Shown: positions 30,388-43,200, numbered from the stretch's first letter. The stretch is 64,000 nt of DNA from Varroa destructor (GCF_002443255.2 NW_019211457.1:51376617-51440616), one strand, 5' to 3'. Notes: generated by a model not told the origin, from the letters alone. Program-made: numbers and translations.

Positions 30388-32997
30388 CCTTTCTGTCTCT
30401 CCCTTGGCTCAGTTGTTTTTCGTGTACTGTCTTACGACGTCTTATTTTTCTGTTTCTCTTATTTCGTGACGTCGTTCTATTTAACTTCTCATTGACTTTT
30501 TCATAACTATCCGTCGTTTTCTGCTTGCTCCTTATTACTATCATTATTGTAGTTATTTTAAACATATTTTTTCCTTACCTCACCCACGGTGACAACATAC
30601 GATCCTTTATGTACCTTTTTTTTGGCTTGATTTTGCTCTGTCCCTAGATATTGCTTAAATATGTGTGGCTCCTGGATTCATATGTATGACGTATGCGTGT
30701 GTCCATGTATTTCGGTATTCGATGTATTTGTTTGCTTAATGTGAGGTGTCTGTAAAGCACGTCATCTGTGTCTTCGCTCGTCGTAGATCTCCCCAAGGCC
30801 TGTTTCTCATGTCGCCGATTTTTTGTTGCAGTCTTATTTACTTTACACTCAATATAACACGGAGAACACGAACACTGCTACGTAACAGTAGCTAGCCACC
30901 TCTAATCGAACCAAACAAAGCTGCGTCCATGAATACGGCGTTCAGCTAACCAAACGATAGAACACTATCAGGGATAATGTAATAAACTATACGGTTAACT
31001 ATGCTACTCTTCGGTAAACCGTTTATCAAGTCGAGTTTTATTACAATAGGCCTCGCCCTTAAACGTGGATACTATTGGTGGATGGCGCGACTGAGAGTGG
31101 CTGACGGCTAAATAGCAGCCTTTATTTATATCATGGTAATGGTGCTCCTCTCATCCTCCGTGTGGAATCGTCAGCTAAACAATCGATCGCTATCTTCTGG
31201 GTGTTTCACACAAAAGCATAGAGAGATATCAGACTATCTAAAGCATCGGTTACATCTCGTTAGTGCTGTACATTTTAATGGCCTTTTTGAAGTTAACCAA
31301 CAGAAACGGAGTATACATCTAAACGAACGTAAGCTGACCAGTTTTCTTTCGGCCCTTCCCTGACATTGTGTCCTATCATTGATTTTCCTCGCCTCGTTTT
31401 CGTTGACGCTAAATATTTGTACTGGATGAGAGCATATCCATAGATCAAATCATAGATCAAATTTAGTAACTTACATTTGCTGTCCTCTGTTCGCTTCGGC
31501 TGTTTGTTAATAAATTCAACTATAGTTTTCCTTTTAGCCAAATGGTTTATCATTGGCATGGTTATTCATGATGTATATGTAAGGGCTTTTTGGAAAAACT
31601 CATTTTGAGCTCGACAATCCTAGAATTCCCCTGGAATCCCACATCGCCTCTGGGTCAATGATGTAGTTCATCGATAGTTCAGTATTTGCTGGCACTTCAC
31701 TCCTGGTGTGCATGCAACGATAGCTTTCGATTACAAGGTTGTTATCTCAAGGGAAACTCTAGGCCTTAGTATTCTCTCCTTGTACTACCGCCTGTCGTTC
31801 CGTTTTGGCAATTATATAAGTGGCGATTCTTGGGATAGACGTAATTGTATAACTGGTAGTTGACTGTTTTGTTCGCGTACGAATATATTCGTATCCATTG
31901 GAGAAAAATAGATATCGAGGGAGAAGAGCCTTTACATTACCTCTACTCGCAGCCTCGACCTTTCTCTCCACCAGCTGTTATCCGTTGAAGATATCCGTCG
32001 GAACGGAATCGCATGAAACGTTCGGTAGACACAGATATATGTGCAGGCCGTTATATCTTCAAGGTTATTGACTCTTCAGCTAATGACATCCTACTTTTCT
32101 CTTTTTAGATTTGAGGTTCTTACGTTTCCATTGTACAGATTTGCCACCATATTTTATCAACGATTTGAAGTTGGTACGTGACGATTTTTCGTTTCGTCTG
32201 CGTTCGTTTTTCTGTGTGGGGATATTCAGCGCCATCCGCGTCGAGATCGTTATGATATTCTATTATTATATCATCGCCTGCATCTTCTGCATCGTACCTT
32301 CCTATCTACCAATTCAAGATCTTTGACATTATTTTTATTAATTATTTTGAAGTTTGTATATAATCAAGTGCATTTTCCATTCATTCAGTTACTATCAATC
32401 GTCAATCATTCATTTGGCCTTGCATTCATGATCCGTTATAGATCACCATCTCAGAATAAGTGATACCTAGCCAGTCAATGTCCTTAATGCAAGCTCAACA
32501 TGAATGATACATTCACTTCATCACTTTGTCCTATTTCACACATCGACTCAGCTATTACTGCAACACTATTAAACACAATACCCATAAATCAGTTTATCAT
32601 CCTTCAATATGAGTCGGTCTATCGATATCGATCAGTTACGCATGTACTAATGTTATTCCATTAGTTTGTACTCTACGAAGTAGTTTGTCGATTGTGTGTA
32701 TATGTGATAGAATAAGGATTAAACTCACTACAAGAGTTACAATATGACAACACACGCATTTATAATAGTTGCAATCGTGGAAACTAGCAGGGGGACCAAA
32801 CTTCGGGCTGAAGCTTACAGTTCGTCCGGGACAGGAGTTGACAGGATGAGACAAAATCGACAGCTCTTATTATCTTTATCTATCTAGATGAATCTGAGTT
32901 GTCTGTCGTCATTGGTAAGGGAAGACAGAAAAGGTCTGAGGACGGTCAGGATTCCCGTTAGACGTAACAATAATGATTCCCGAACACGTACAGTGAT

Positions 32998-33001
32998 TAT
33001 A

Positions 33002-33032
<31 letters not shown>
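32998..33032. repeat. (TA)n microsatellite, one GTGT interruption
   Basis: AT/TA repeat with an internal GTGT, in otherwise non-coding sequence. Confidence 0.9.
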
Positions 33033-34466
33033 GGACAAGGCCGATTTTTACAATCGGCTACGCTGCGCCGGCCCAGCTGCAAAAAGTACGCAGATGCGCG
33101 TCAACAGTCATGAACTAAGGAACGCACTGACCCGATAGCGAATTATAACTTTCTATATGTGGCAGATAGGAGAAACAATAACGCTCTACAAACCACATAA
33201 TTCCATACGATTGGCAAGCCGTCATTGATTGCTCGTTTAATGATTATATGAAATGTTCATCTAACGTTTTATTTGATTATTTCATCAAAGTCTCGTGTCT
33301 TCCGGTGCGAGGCGGGCGCAGCAGACTGAGAAAAAATACAGGACGAGCTCACAGACCAAGAACCTCGTGTCTACCGATGGGCCACCGTGGCGCCATATGA
33401 TATCCACCTCGATATGACAAAGATAAACAGGACACGGGCATTTAGAGTAATACTTTCTAGAGTCGTAATCGACCAAAATTTAGTAGTTTGTATATCTCAA
33501 CGAGTGGTCCATGGTTCGAAGTGCGATACGTCGGAAACAAAAGTGTAAAACACAATATGTCACACAGTACTGCATTTCGAACATAATACTAGTTTGATGT
33601 AGCTTTAAACATGGCTCAATTGCTGCCGCGCGATCCTGGCTACCCGTAACAAATGAATTCCTTCTGCAATTAACTACGTCACGTACACGTATACGTGCCC
33701 GAATTCTTAGTTACATTTTTCTTCGTCTTCATCTATAAATAGCTGTTTATTCCAGCTGATCGTTTAAAATATATAGTATTGTCTTACAATATTATATGAA
33801 TCATGTCGTTGTCGTTCTTCTTGCAAGCTTGTAATTGTTCTATAGCGTCTGTATTTGAGGGGAAACCATGCGCTTGACGCTACGATGGTGACGGAGGCAA
33901 CGCGATTCGAGGCTCTACCTGCAGAACTCACCTTCGCTAGTAGTAATAGCAGTAGAAGATGAAGTTCAGTCATGTCGTGTGCCTGAGCAGAGGTATACAA
34001 TCGAGGTTGCGCGCGCACTGTCACCATATTCCTGGTGGTTAGTTTTTCTTTCTTTTACTATTGTTTCTCTCGCTTTCTCTCTCTCTCACACTCTCACTTT
34101 CTCCCCTCTCTCTCCCTCTCACTCGTTCTCAGCTATAACCATATCGATACTGAATAACTACTTCATTATACAATAGCTAGTTTATTAGTAATTACACATT
34201 TGTATTGCAATGGAGTCAGTAGTTACTCAATGTCCGAATGTAATAAGTGCCCATCTTTATTGCGTACAAAGTGACATGTTAATTGTCTGTATGTTGATTG
34301 TTGAACAAACAATTTAATAAACGTTATATGTTTGTTTAGGGCCATAGCTCTAATGGTTATGATTCTTGCAAAACACGCAGAGGACGCATATCGGTATAGA
34401 CCCACTGAGTGTGGGCACTGAAATTGATTTTGTACATATAGGTGTCTTAGGGGAATTAAGTAATCA

Positions 34467-34470
<4 letters not shown>

Positions 34471-34500
<30 letters not shown>
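34471..34500. repeat. (AT)15 microsatellite
   Basis: Fifteen AT units preceded by AACAC and followed by TTTGCAAAAT. No associated gene. Confidence 0.95.
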
Positions 34501-34507
<7 letters not shown>

Positions 34508-35044
34508 AATTGAATTAAAACTCATGGAATTATATTGAATAATAGTTGTAACAGCAATTAACAATAATTAAAATTATTTTAATTAACTTCTATCACAAAA
34601 AGCTCTTTCATGCCAAGCTTAAAATTGGACCGATGCTATTAAATGGAATATCTTCCGTATTGCCTTTGAAGATCAAATGACTTCTCTTACGTTGCTTGTA
34701 TCTAATGCTGTAGCTGTCGTTTGTCCGTTGCGGTGTTCTTTACGTTTTTTTTAGTTTAGTTGTATTTTAATAACTAGGTTATTGTTATTGGTGTCGGTGT
34801 TAATTAGAGTTTATAAAGACTACGTGGCTAAACACTAAGCCTTTCTATACTGGCGGACTGTTTGTTACTAGAGGATGCGCAAGAAGTTAGCTGGTAGCTT
34901 CAATGTCCTCGGAATGGGAAACACAAGAAAATTTCTCTGCGTGTTCCTATTTCCACGTTTTTCGCTTAGCCCCGGAGGGTTAAATTTGCACCAAACGTAA
35001 TGTCTCCCCAAAAACTTGATTTGGAATCACAGCCATGCGTAGTT

Positions 35045-35415
35045 CAGAGCCAGTTTCATTAATCACTTAAGGTCACGGATGGTTTTCTGTCTTATTTCAT
35101 AGACTCTGTCCTCGACATAGTTCCGTAAGAAGAAAATCAAGAGAGGTCAAATTATAGGACCGGAAAGGCCGCTTAAAGTTCTCGCTGCACATCGAGATTA
35201 TTTGGCTTCACGAAGCACATTTTCAAGCTGTTTGATGGTTTACCGTGCGATACGGAAAGTAGGCCTATCGTGTTGAAACTGAAAGTTATTTGCTTCCAAT
35301 ATCCTCATTTGGTTCACAACATGTCGCAATAGAGTTCGTTACTGACTGATACTGTCGCTATATGGTCATTTTCGAACGAAAAATACACTGTTGCTTTCGA
35401 AGCCACGCACTCACC
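35045..35415 (-). pseudogene. Degenerate DDE transposase fragment (Tc1/mariner superfamily)
   Basis: Minus-strand reading across several stops and frameshifts gives NFQFQHDRPTFRIAR (at about 35240-35290), then LDFLLRNYVEDRVYE and KTIRDLK (at about 35070-35130). This matches the arthropod transposase pattern FQQDGA-CHTAR...LDFFLWGYVKDRVY...TI-LK. The aspartate of the FQxD motif remains; the SPDL-type aspartate that precedes LDFF is lost. Upstream coding sequence and terminal repeats were not found. It is a dead relic. Confidence 0.6.
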
Positions 35416-35871
35416 TTTGGGCCTTCTAAGCCTAAAACAAAACGATTTTATTTAGTCGCGTAACCATTGCGATAATCATAGTAACCCAACTAAGTTCACC
35501 CACTAATGTACTGTCCACTTGGATAGAAAATTTCTATGGAAAACAAACCCTGTTCCAAATTTACCTGTCGACCATCGTAAACCTGCTAACCCTTATTTGT
35601 TTACAAACGTAGGGGAAAAGTACGAAATCTATACGTTAATACCAGAGGTTTGTGTACTATGAATATTACAGAGAGAGATAATTACTATTATCGTAAGAGG
35701 TAATGTTATTTTTCTCCGATAGCAAATATGTATATCAACTTTATTTATCGGTATTATAATAAATGTTATTGCGGTGTTTAATATCAATATTATGATTATT
35801 GCCATATTGTTCATATAGCATTTTGTCGAACTCGATACTGTTTCCGTGTTTATATTTGTTTATGTATGAAT

Positions 35872-35897
35872 CGACGTCACGGCGACCACGACGTCAC
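35872..35897. promoter_or_regulatory. Duplicated CRE-like motif
   Basis: CGACGTCAC occurs twice with a spacing of 8 bases (35872-35880 and 35889-35897). The reverse complement GTGACGTCG contains TGACGTC, seven of the eight bases of the CREB/ATF site. No promoter or gene start is recognised nearby, so a function is only possible. Confidence 0.3.
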
Positions 35898-36349
35898 AAT
35901 GGTAAAAAATTGTCAAACAATTGTTGTCTTATTAGTGATAGTCAGTCGATCAATCATATGTAATACATCTTTCATCTTTGTCTCTATTCAGAACAGTCTT
36001 TTTTATATGTATATTTTTATCTAGAGGTCTATATATAGTTATGTAAAGAGACCCGTCGGAGCGGCTAAATCTGTATCTTTAACGGCTTTACAACACGGCG
36101 TTCACACAGTTTGTATAATACATGGAACCCCCATTGTTCTTGCGGTGGGATTAGCGAGATAACGGCGTTTCTTGCCGGGGCTGCGTAACTAAATGTCGAT
36201 CATTAAGCCAAAGGCCATTCCAGACCTTAGAAACCTCTAGCGTTAGCAAATTATTATAAAACTCTGCGTTGATAGGAGATAAAAAATTTCAGCTGGGTAA
36301 TACTAGAATGTTGTAAGTCAATCGCGTCGGCTTTGAACCTGATTACATT

Positions 36350-37220
36350 TTGAACTTCGGGCCACTAGCAGAAAAAAAATTAGCTGGTAAATATTTCAGT
36401 CTTTTCGGAACTTGTGAGTGCAAACCGGTTGAGCCTATTCTAAAAGAAAAGTTCAGAACGAAAAACATCGTTTGCTCTTTAAAGCCAATGATCAAGAGAT
36501 TTTTTTGCTCGAAGGCCACAGCACTGCGGAAATTCATTGAACATTGGTGAAGACATTAAGCAAAGAGGCCTGGAGCACAAGCGCAGTACGTGGATGGCTT
36601 CGGGACCGGACTGACCGATCGATCGATTGCCGCAATCGAGAAAGCATTTCAGGAAATCAGAGCTTGGAGTCTGCAGGCTCTGTCGGTTAAAACCGGCATT
36701 TTACATGCAACTTGTCACAGAATCGAAATACTGAAAATGCTGACGTTAAGAAAGAAAATAGGTTTTGACTCCGGGCAAGTTAAAGTGCATGTAGTGTATT
36801 CCACGTGTGACGTGCGGAATTTCAGTCACCTGTTTGGATCCTGCGGTCGTTATAGATGAGATATTAGCCAACCGGAGAAGTACCAGGCGACGATGGCGTC
36901 GTCTTGGAGAAAAATCGATGGCAGTGTCGAATGAGTTCGGATGTAAGATGACGGTAGTATATGCAATGGGCATCAAAAAGGTCTGCAGCATGAAAAACTG
37001 GGCGAAAACGAAATAATGAATGCAGCCCGCAACTTTGAGTCCCTCAAAAGGCTCGAAGACCGTTGGCACGGAAATCGAAAGCTTCATAATCAGCCTCAAT
37101 TACTTTCTGGGTCAAGCAAAAAATATCTGACGTGTGCTTCATCCGCCTATTGTCTCGACCTAGGTTCGTATAATTACGGGGTTTTTTACACCGTGAAAAC
37201 AAATAGTTCATTTTGAAAAG
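36350..37220 (+). pseudogene. Possible decayed transposase N-terminal region
   Basis: Adjacent plus-strand frames read KRFFCSKATALRKFIEHW and, after two stops, DRSIAAIEKAFQEIRAWS and LQALSVKTGILHATCHRIEI. The spacing resembles the helix-turn-helix start of mariner-like or DUF4817-type transposases, where a pattern such as S-A-V-E-F...R-S-TGI...RI is common. Several stops and frame changes interrupt it and no catalytic residue can be placed. It runs opposite to the relic at 35045, so the two are not one intact element. The family assignment is my inference and weak. Confidence 0.25.
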
Positions 37221-37845
37221 CCACAAATAGACAGACTGCCCATGAGAATGCGAATGGTAGGTATATGGCTATTCAGAAACTGCCACAGCGCTGGAACAAG
37301 CGTCAGAAAAATAAAGGAAAGTGCCTCTAATGCATATTAAAGAAAACTATATTCAAGGTAAACTAGTTCAAAATGTATTCAATTTTGAACCCCACCATAT
37401 TCATTTGTAACGGATTAATATTTAGAAAGTGGGCACATGAAAAGGGGTAATGACCCTCGAGGACACTGAAAATTTGACGTGCAGGGAAGGAACTAATTTA
37501 AATAGGATAGCAATAAAAATATGATTGGAACGTTGTGGTAGACTTATCCTATCGGGTTTGCCTTTTTTTTTTTAAACATTTTTAACAATACCGGAAGGCC
37601 CAATAAAAAGAGGTTAACAAATTAACATTGAATCACTCGTTGAATTATTGAACAGGCCATCCGTTATCACCTTCAATTATACAAGAATAATATCTTTTAT
37701 AGTACTAATACTTACTTATATGTATATCATACCAAGTGTTATGTATATTATCTATTTGAAAAAAATGCATTTGAACGTCACAGTAATAATATTGCGCACG
37801 ATTATCGTCTTCATATTATAACTATAATTGCTACGTTATTAAAAC

Positions 37846-37864
37846 GGGGGGGGGGGGGGGGGGG
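37846..37864. repeat. G19 homopolymer
   Basis: Nineteen consecutive G, followed by TTTG/TCTG repeats to about 37918. Long G runs can form quadruplexes, and length errors in sequencing are common at such sites. Confidence 0.97.
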
Positions 37865-38377
37865 AAGGTAGTTTTTGTTATTACTGCTACTACTGCTTGT
37901 TTGTTTGTTTGTCTGTCTGCACGGGCAGTTCAGCAAATTGAACCTTTCATTTTAGTTCACTCTTACTGGCCCGTGGTCGTATAGTCTAACCCACTTCGTG
38001 CCTGGGCATTATTAATGGCCATCAATTTTCCTACCGATTGCCAATGTTTACATCTGTAGTTGTTTCGCTATAGATGACTTTTATCCTTTTTAAACTGTTA
38101 GAACATACACACTTCCACTAGGCTCTTCTTGATCTTCCGCTATCTTTTGACCATCTTTTTCTTGTACATAGTCTTTTTTCGATATGGATTTTGTCTGCGG
38201 CGGTCGGTCGGGTCAAAACCTATAATTTCCTGTTGTTTTTGGTGGTGATGGTGTTTACTTTTAGCGCCATTCGTGTTGCTTTGTTGTTAAAGAATCGTCC
38301 TGTCCATCTGCTTGTTATAATTAATCGTCATCTAGTGTTTTTATGTACAAAGCTGTCATCGTCGTTGGCAATTCGTT

Positions 38378-38402
38378 GCAGCAGCAGCAGCAGCAGCAGC
38401 AG
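38378..38402. repeat. (GCA)8 trinucleotide repeat
   Basis: Eight GCA units followed by GTAGTAAG. It is not within a convincing coding frame; the plus-strand frame around it gives a serine run but no known protein. Confidence 0.95.
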
Positions 38403-39110
38403 TAGTAAGATTGCCGATGTTTACTTAAGTCAATAGTTTTTTCCATTGCGATTGCTTTGTTTCGTGCTTGCTTATGGTCATCGTTATTTCGTTTTCTTTT
38501 TGTCTTTGTTTATATCTGTTGTTGCCTCTCATGCCGTCCTCGATCGTCTAATATTCTTTCTTATCGTATCGTCTGTCAATCTCAATCAAACGGTCGAAAA
38601 AACTTTGTAGAAAATGGCGTGGCATTATCGGCGTTCCTTTATTTTCTCATTGTAGTCGGCTGTTAATGTGTTTCGTTTCGTTTCGTTTGTTTGTCAGTGA
38701 TCGCTAAACACATAGTTCATCCACAAAGTGGTTGGTAATAAACTTTTTAGTTGCTTGACTTCCTTAGGTTGTTGTTGTTTGGCCAATTTGCCTATTTTCA
38801 ACCTGCATCTTCCGAGCATCTGTCTTCGTTGTTCCACAATGTGTTGTCCAGTGCTTTATTTCATGCATGTTTGGCTTACCCTTTTCCGTTGCCATGGGCT
38901 TTAGGTCGCCGCATGCACGGGCCATTACGCAGTTTCTAGCAACACACACCCAAGTGGATAGCCACAACAATTTTTAATTCGATTCCTTTCAACAACTTTA
39001 CTATTTTCATCTTTTTTAATCATAATAGACATTTTTAGGCTTCGTCGTTTAGAAATACATGCACACGTACGCAAGGGAGCATACACTCAGTACATAAACT
39101 CGTACACTTT

Positions 39111-39115
<5 letters not shown>

Positions 39116-39166
<51 letters not shown>
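39116..39166. repeat. (AC)25 microsatellite
   Basis: 51 bases of uninterrupted AC on the plus strand. On the minus strand it yields a long Cys-Val reading frame that is an artefact of the repeat. Confidence 0.97.
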
Positions 39167-39168
<2 letters not shown>

Positions 39169-39316
39169 AACACAGAAAGAACGTCAATGAATTCTGTAAT
39201 TGTCGAATTGATGTTATCGTCTATCATTACGCCACCGCTACCCATCAGCATGACCCTGACAATTGCTGCTTTAACAAAGCTAATGTAGATCCACGTGTGT
39301 ACAGAAACACATATTC

Positions 39317-39340
39317 GTGTGTGTGTGTGTGTGTGTGTGT
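39317..39340. repeat. (GT)12 microsatellite
   Basis: Twelve uninterrupted GT units on the plus strand. It is complementary in sense to the (AC) tract at 39116-39166, about 150 bases away. Confidence 0.97.
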
Positions 39341-39861
39341 ATGAAAAGTTTGGGTTTAGCAAAATGGCGAATATACTTATAACGTTCACACGACGCTCTA
39401 TTTTCGTTATTGATAATTTCATACAACGGTCAACGTAACGTACTGAGTTAAACAACAGAGGATCGTAGAGTTTTATAGTGAGATAGATATTCTTGCGCAA
39501 GCGGACGCTCTCGCTGCTACTGCTGTTCAATTAGATCACATGCAAATCTCAGAGTCGCGTAAAGCAGTATTCATAACTAGCATTTGTCACGAATCTTCAC
39601 CGTCACTGATCTTCTATACTGTTGTGTAACACTGTCTGTTTGTACAATAATATATCGCGAAGAAGCCGGTAATATTTAGAATACTTCATCTAAACCATGC
39701 TAGATATTTTCCCCTCCTTTAATTATCACTATATCCACTTGATCATTACAGTTACCGCTGAATTTTTCCTTATCGTCCCATTTACGTGCATTTGTTGTGT
39801 AATAATGCTATGATTATAATAATATAATAGTAGGAATAGTTACTGCTTAACCGAGCAACAA

Positions 39862-40262
39862 TCATAAGTACTCAACTATATCACATTTAACGGAGGGGTA
39901 ACTTGCGAAGAGGGCCGCCCGATCTTGATGATTAAGGCCACTGGCGGCACTACCAGGGTGATGAAAGTTGGTCGGATGGTGCCCACCATCTTGTTGTTGC
40001 TGTACGGCGCTTTGGTTCGAGAAAAGGTACGGTAGAAATTGAGACGATGCTGTAAGATCACGCAAGGTTGCGCCGCTGTTCGTGCCGCTGTCAGCCTGCG
40101 AGGCTGTGTGACCTTCGACCTCGGTGTCAACCTGAGCCTGCCCTTGTCGTAGAGCGCCAAGGCTCTTCGTTCGTCGCCGCACACGTGAGTCTATAGAGTG
40201 GTCGCTTGCGCCAACGATGCAAGTGCACTCAGGATTCAGCCTACTGACTGACATGTTAACGC
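39862..40262 (-). CDS. GABA-B-R2: Candidate terminal exon b of GABA-B-R2
   Basis: Open for 133 codons from the acceptor TTATTCAG to TGA at 39862. It reads [72 protein letters not shown] and ends CDIVEYL. The composition (Ser, Gln, His) matches R2 tails and GC content is above that of the flanks. This frame needs one base from the preceding exon (phase 1), whereas exon 16 ends in phase 0. A further small exon or another donor is therefore required; a direct join would stop after eight codons. Confidence 0.6.
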
Positions 40263-43200
40263 CTGAATAAGGATGGAAAAGCGGAGGAAAAATAAAATGC
40301 AGATACACACACAGACACCATCGTATATGGCGGATGATTAGCGAACCCTGATTTATGACGAAATGTTATAATTGACACTACTAATATGCTTGTGCTTTCA
40401 ATCGAGTTACAGCACGCTTCCGATCTAAGGGCGGATGGTTCCTGTCACACGAAAGTGCGCGATGTTGGTTCACGAAAGCAGTTACATATTTATGTCGTTG
40501 TGCGAGATTTCCCCTTCCCGCTGAAACCTCTTGGCTTGCTTATAGACGCTCTGAATGACCCCTCTGAGCGTCTTCGGCTCTGGCCAAGTTTTGGATAGTG
40601 TGATTCCTGTAACAACGCGTAGAAATACACAAGCTTCGACTTTGACGCCTCGTACTGCCACTAAGTACTACTTCAAAGGGTCGGCTTCCAGCGTAAAACG
40701 GAGTGTGTCGACGTGCGAGCTACACGTTACCATGAGCCATTGTGGAACGCACAAGTACGCATAGACGCTTACGCAGACGTACTAGCATAAACTCACAAAG
40801 TTTTTCATGCACACACCATAACTAATAAAGCATTAAAACAGCGAAAATGACTTAGACGGCTTATTTTTAGAGCCTTGTCCTTGCAAAGTTTTATCTCCGT
40901 AGTTCTCTGGCCACTGAGTCAACCACTCAGTAGCGAAAGAATCAGCCGTTATGCGTCTATTATATCATAGGGCCTACCTAGCTTTCTCTACCGTGTAGTC
41001 CACTAGACAGTACGGCGGTCCAACCTGCCGGTGTTAAGGACCGCTTAGTGCCCGTCCGGGCCCATCGCGGTTAAGTTCCTTGTCGATGTCGGATTCATCG
41101 AGACCTGTTTCACAGCTCGCAAAAAGGACTTCAAAATTCAGCCACACCACAGCCTTGAAGATTTTCTCAAACTTTTTTCTCATTTTTTCCCATAGGTGTG
41201 TATTATGCTACAATGACAATGTAAATTAGCTGTGTGCTTGATTTGTTGGTTGGTTTGGCGGCCACGGTTGTCTTCTTGTTCCATTGAAACGCCTCCCTGG
41301 GAAGTAGTGCGGCCATTATTGGCGCCGTTACGACGTTTCTGTACTAGCACTAGCAAAAATCCATAGTTTCCTTCCTTGAAAGCCGCCTGCACCCGCATTA
41401 TGCTCAGCAACCTTCGTTATCCCTTTCATAACCGTCGAGTTCGTAGTAGTGAAGCGCCCCCCTCCACGTCTTTAGTCCGTTGCGTAAGAGAATTCGCGAA
41501 GTTGCTTTCCAAGTAGGACGGCGTAAGGGTCACTAGATGGGGATGTGGATGCTTAGGGCATGAAAATTAGCTCTGACAAGACTTGAAAGAGAGTGAAAGT
41601 CCCAGCGGACAGAGTTAAAACCGCTGCTACCGCTGTTAGGTTCTTGTGTCAAGGGCGGTATGCCCCACACTTATTCGTTTTTTCTATCGGCTTGATTTTC
41701 AAGCCGTCCGAAAACCCTCTAAAGCCTCAGAGTGTTCTGCTCCCGTCCGAGATATATCCCCATTCTAATGATAGACGAGACCCAGCGTTCATTTTGTTGT
41801 CCTAAACGGAGCTCATCCCAATCGCCTTTAGTGAAAATAAAAGGATATATGAGAATTTGTGGAATGCTTTCGTAATAAAGGAAAGGGGCGCCAGGTAGGA
41901 ATGGAGCAGATGGGAAATAATTTCTAGTCGGAAAAATTAGGGCATCAATAATTCGACAATGATGGCGACAACGAACAAAAGAAGCGAGAAACTTGGAAGC
42001 TCAGTGTACATATATGCCCCAGACCCACTTTATTTTGTATACACTATCTAAAGGTCGCGCCGATTTGACGCGTTTTGCCCTTCATATCTTCAAGTTGAAC
42101 ATGGTACTTCTGTCTCTTGGAAGCGCTAGCCGCAAGCGACAAAGGTATTGCTTTTAATAGAAATAAAAAAAAAGCGAGCCCGTCTCTTCTTCTTTTTCAG
42201 GCACTTCTGATGAAGCGATATGCAAATGACTACGTACTCTTCGCGAATCACTGAGCAAGCATATTTAGCTAAGACTAAAATGGCTGAATATGGTTATTAT
42301 GAAGCCGAAAATGATATTCCATCTTGTGCATATTAGTACTTGTAGCACCAACCGTTTATACCGCAGTCGATAATGTTGTTAGAGACGACTTTATTGCTGG
42401 CAGAAGTGACGCTCTCTACCCCGTAGCTACGATTGCGATAATTCATCTGCGACGAACATATTACACCAACTCCGTAACAGCCCTGAAATTTAAGGGCCGA
42501 ATGAGTGCGATTAAGGTCGATTTCGTAAACATGCTTACACGTCAGGCAACCATTGTTTTTATTGTGTCCGGGCTGTCAAACCGGCGACGTGCATGGAACT
42601 TAAGGTAACTATATTATCATGCAAGATCAACACGTTTAGATCAGCCTAAACTCTTAGGAGGCAATTCAAGTAAGACGTTTATACATTAAGTAATGTTGCA
42701 GTATGCATCACTTCAATGTCGTGTTGGCCAAGAGCTTTTCCTCGATTGTTTAAAGTTTAGTTACTAATTAGGCCGCAATGATCTACCTTGATCTATCTAC
42801 TTCCTATCAAATAGGCTTTCTTTATTTTGTCCGCAACTGAAGCTGTCGAACGGTGCTTACAGGCGACGTTGTGTACGTATATATGTCTATAGTAGTTTGT
42901 GGCTAATTTGCGTTCACTCTTTACGCCATTAGTAACTACGTGAACAGATTCCGAAATGTGACTGCATGCGCGTCCATGTGTTTCGTATTAAAGTGCCAGA
43001 CGCCCACGGGTCTATAATCGAACTGCAATATGTAAAACGAACCTGGCTGTGCGGCCGGTCTTCATGGCCAGTGGGACTGTGGTGTCCCTCATCAATACAA
43101 TCATCATCGAATTCATCTCGGCCGGTAGCTCCAAGACCGCCACCTGCTGAATGATAGCACACTTGCTGGCTTTGCATCATCTGCTGCACCTCTGAAATCA

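Larger units (their letters stand above)
27471..34960. other. No gene recognised
   Basis: Only short frames on both strands, none similar to a family I know, plus the simple repeats listed separately. A CT-rich tract lies at about 34060-34130. Confidence 0.6.
37230..39861 (-). other. Repeat-rich flank downstream of the receptor, probably partly 3' UTR
   Basis: Lies beyond the most distal receptor stop. It is T- and GT-rich on the plus strand with several microsatellites. I saw no canonical AATAAA just past the stop at 39862 on the minus strand, so the transcript end cannot be placed. Confidence 0.4.

Noticed and set aside
34339..34415. tRNA-like stretch with an A-box-like TAGCTCTAATGG
   Set aside because: No B box (GGTTCGA-like) and no pairing acceptor stem; at most a decayed tRNA-derived sequence.
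39087..39530. 147-codon minus-strand frame with a Cys-Val run
   Set aside because: The frame is produced by the AC and GT microsatellites; no protein family fits.
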